DNA from: Pseudomonas graminis | Lineage (GTDB): Bacteria; Pseudomonadota; Gammaproteobacteria; Pseudomonadales; Pseudomonadaceae | DNA length: 64,000 nt | NCBI RefSeq assembly: GCF_013201545.1 | Contig: NZ_CP053746.1 | Location: 3,424,501 to 3,488,500 of the forward strand | Direction: 5' to 3' | Part shown: piece after piece, positions 63,925 through 64,000 of the stretch | Layout: every line of letters begins with the position of its first letter | Numbering within the stretch: the stretch's first letter is position 1 | Notes under the pieces: model-generated | Database searches by the model: none | Seen by the model: the letters and a program-made list of their open reading frames with translations, nothing else | What the model was told of the DNA's origin: nothing | Program-made: the position numbers and the translations under genes

Positions 63925-64000
63925 CACGCGCGCCGAGCAACCGCTGGTCAGTCTGCGCGACATTCACCTGTCGTTTGGCAGCAATCGGGTGCTCAAGGGC
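63911..64000 (+). CDS. ABC transporter ATP-binding protein, N-terminal fragment
   Basis: The first 30 codons are visible (MPSPDTRAEQPLVSLRDIHL, then SFGSNRVLKG) and match the A-loop region just before the Walker A motif of amino-acid ABC ATPases. The gene continues past the window. It completes the transporter encoded by the two permeases and binding proteins. Confidence 0.85.
   Translation, partial: MPSPDTRAEQPLVSLRDIHLSFGSNRVLKG

Noticed and set aside
1..64000. tRNA, rRNA and transposase genes
   Set aside because: I looked for them, especially at the island borders, and saw no cloverleaf with GTTCRA-type T-arm in context and no transposase or integrase motif. A tool-based scan could still find one.

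Overview
This window comes from a Pseudomonas chromosome (high GC, Pseudomonas-type REP/REPIN repeats, Pseudomonas-like housekeeping proteins). Its centre, about 7.7-40.7 kb, is a complete Hrp1-type (P. syringae-type) type III secretion island. The gene set matches P. syringae, but the surroundings do not. Next to the cluster I see no hopM1, hrpW, hopAA1, exchangeable-effector block, tRNA-Leu or queA/tgt. This suggests a compact, single-part island like that described for P. viridiflava and some non-canonical P. syringae strains. The species cannot be fixed from the sequence alone.

Left flank (1-7.7 kb): the 3' end of a chemoreceptor gene, a 66-aa protein, an EamA/DMT exporter, a SulP anion transporter, a TonB-dependent siderophore receptor, and a divergent SOS pair (SRAP peptidase and a UmuD/RulA gene) around a LexA box.

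Secretion island: avrE and the lytic transglycosylase gene hrpH, each with its own hrp box; about 1 kb of apparently non-coding DNA; the sigma54 enhancer-binding activators hrpR and hrpS; the hrpA-hrpZ-hrpB-hrcJ-hrpD-hrpE operon; and the hrpF-hrpG-hrcC-hrpT-hrpV operon. These face a long leftward operon, hrpJ-hrcV-hrpQ-hrcN-hrpO-hrpP-hrcQa-hrcQb-hrcR-hrcS-hrcT-hrcU. The ECF sigma gene hrpL diverges from hrpJ and sits behind a recognisable sigma54 promoter with an IHF site. The hrpK gene and a HopP1-like harpin/transglycosylase gene follow. The regulatory chain reads HrpR/HrpS, then sigma54 at hrpL, then HrpL at six hrp boxes, with HrpV and HrpG as the known negative and positive modulators of HrpS.

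Right flank: a sorbosone/glucose-dehydrogenase-like lipoprotein, a DUF2231-like membrane protein, and a umuC (rulB) gene with its own LexA box and a short upstream ORF. Two SOS-regulated halves of an error-prone polymerase therefore bracket the island. Sixteen copies of one REP family lie between 15.6 and 44.8 kb and none elsewhere in the window. Two of them are read in frame inside hrcQa and hrcQb.

The 44.5-53.4 kb section carries a small conserved-looking gene, a bile-acid/sodium-symporter-type carrier, a secreted ankyrin protein, an Rhs polymorphic toxin with a putative immunity gene in AT-rich DNA, and a hemerythrin-like protein. From 53.6 kb to the end are nutrient-scavenging genes: a sulfonate-type binding protein with a flavin monooxygenase, an esterase, a LysR regulator, and an amino-acid-type ABC transporter operon (two paralogous binding proteins, an FAD-linked 2-hydroxyacid dehydrogenase, an aminotransferase, two permeases and the start of the ATPase gene). 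I found no tRNA, rRNA, CRISPR array or transposase gene.
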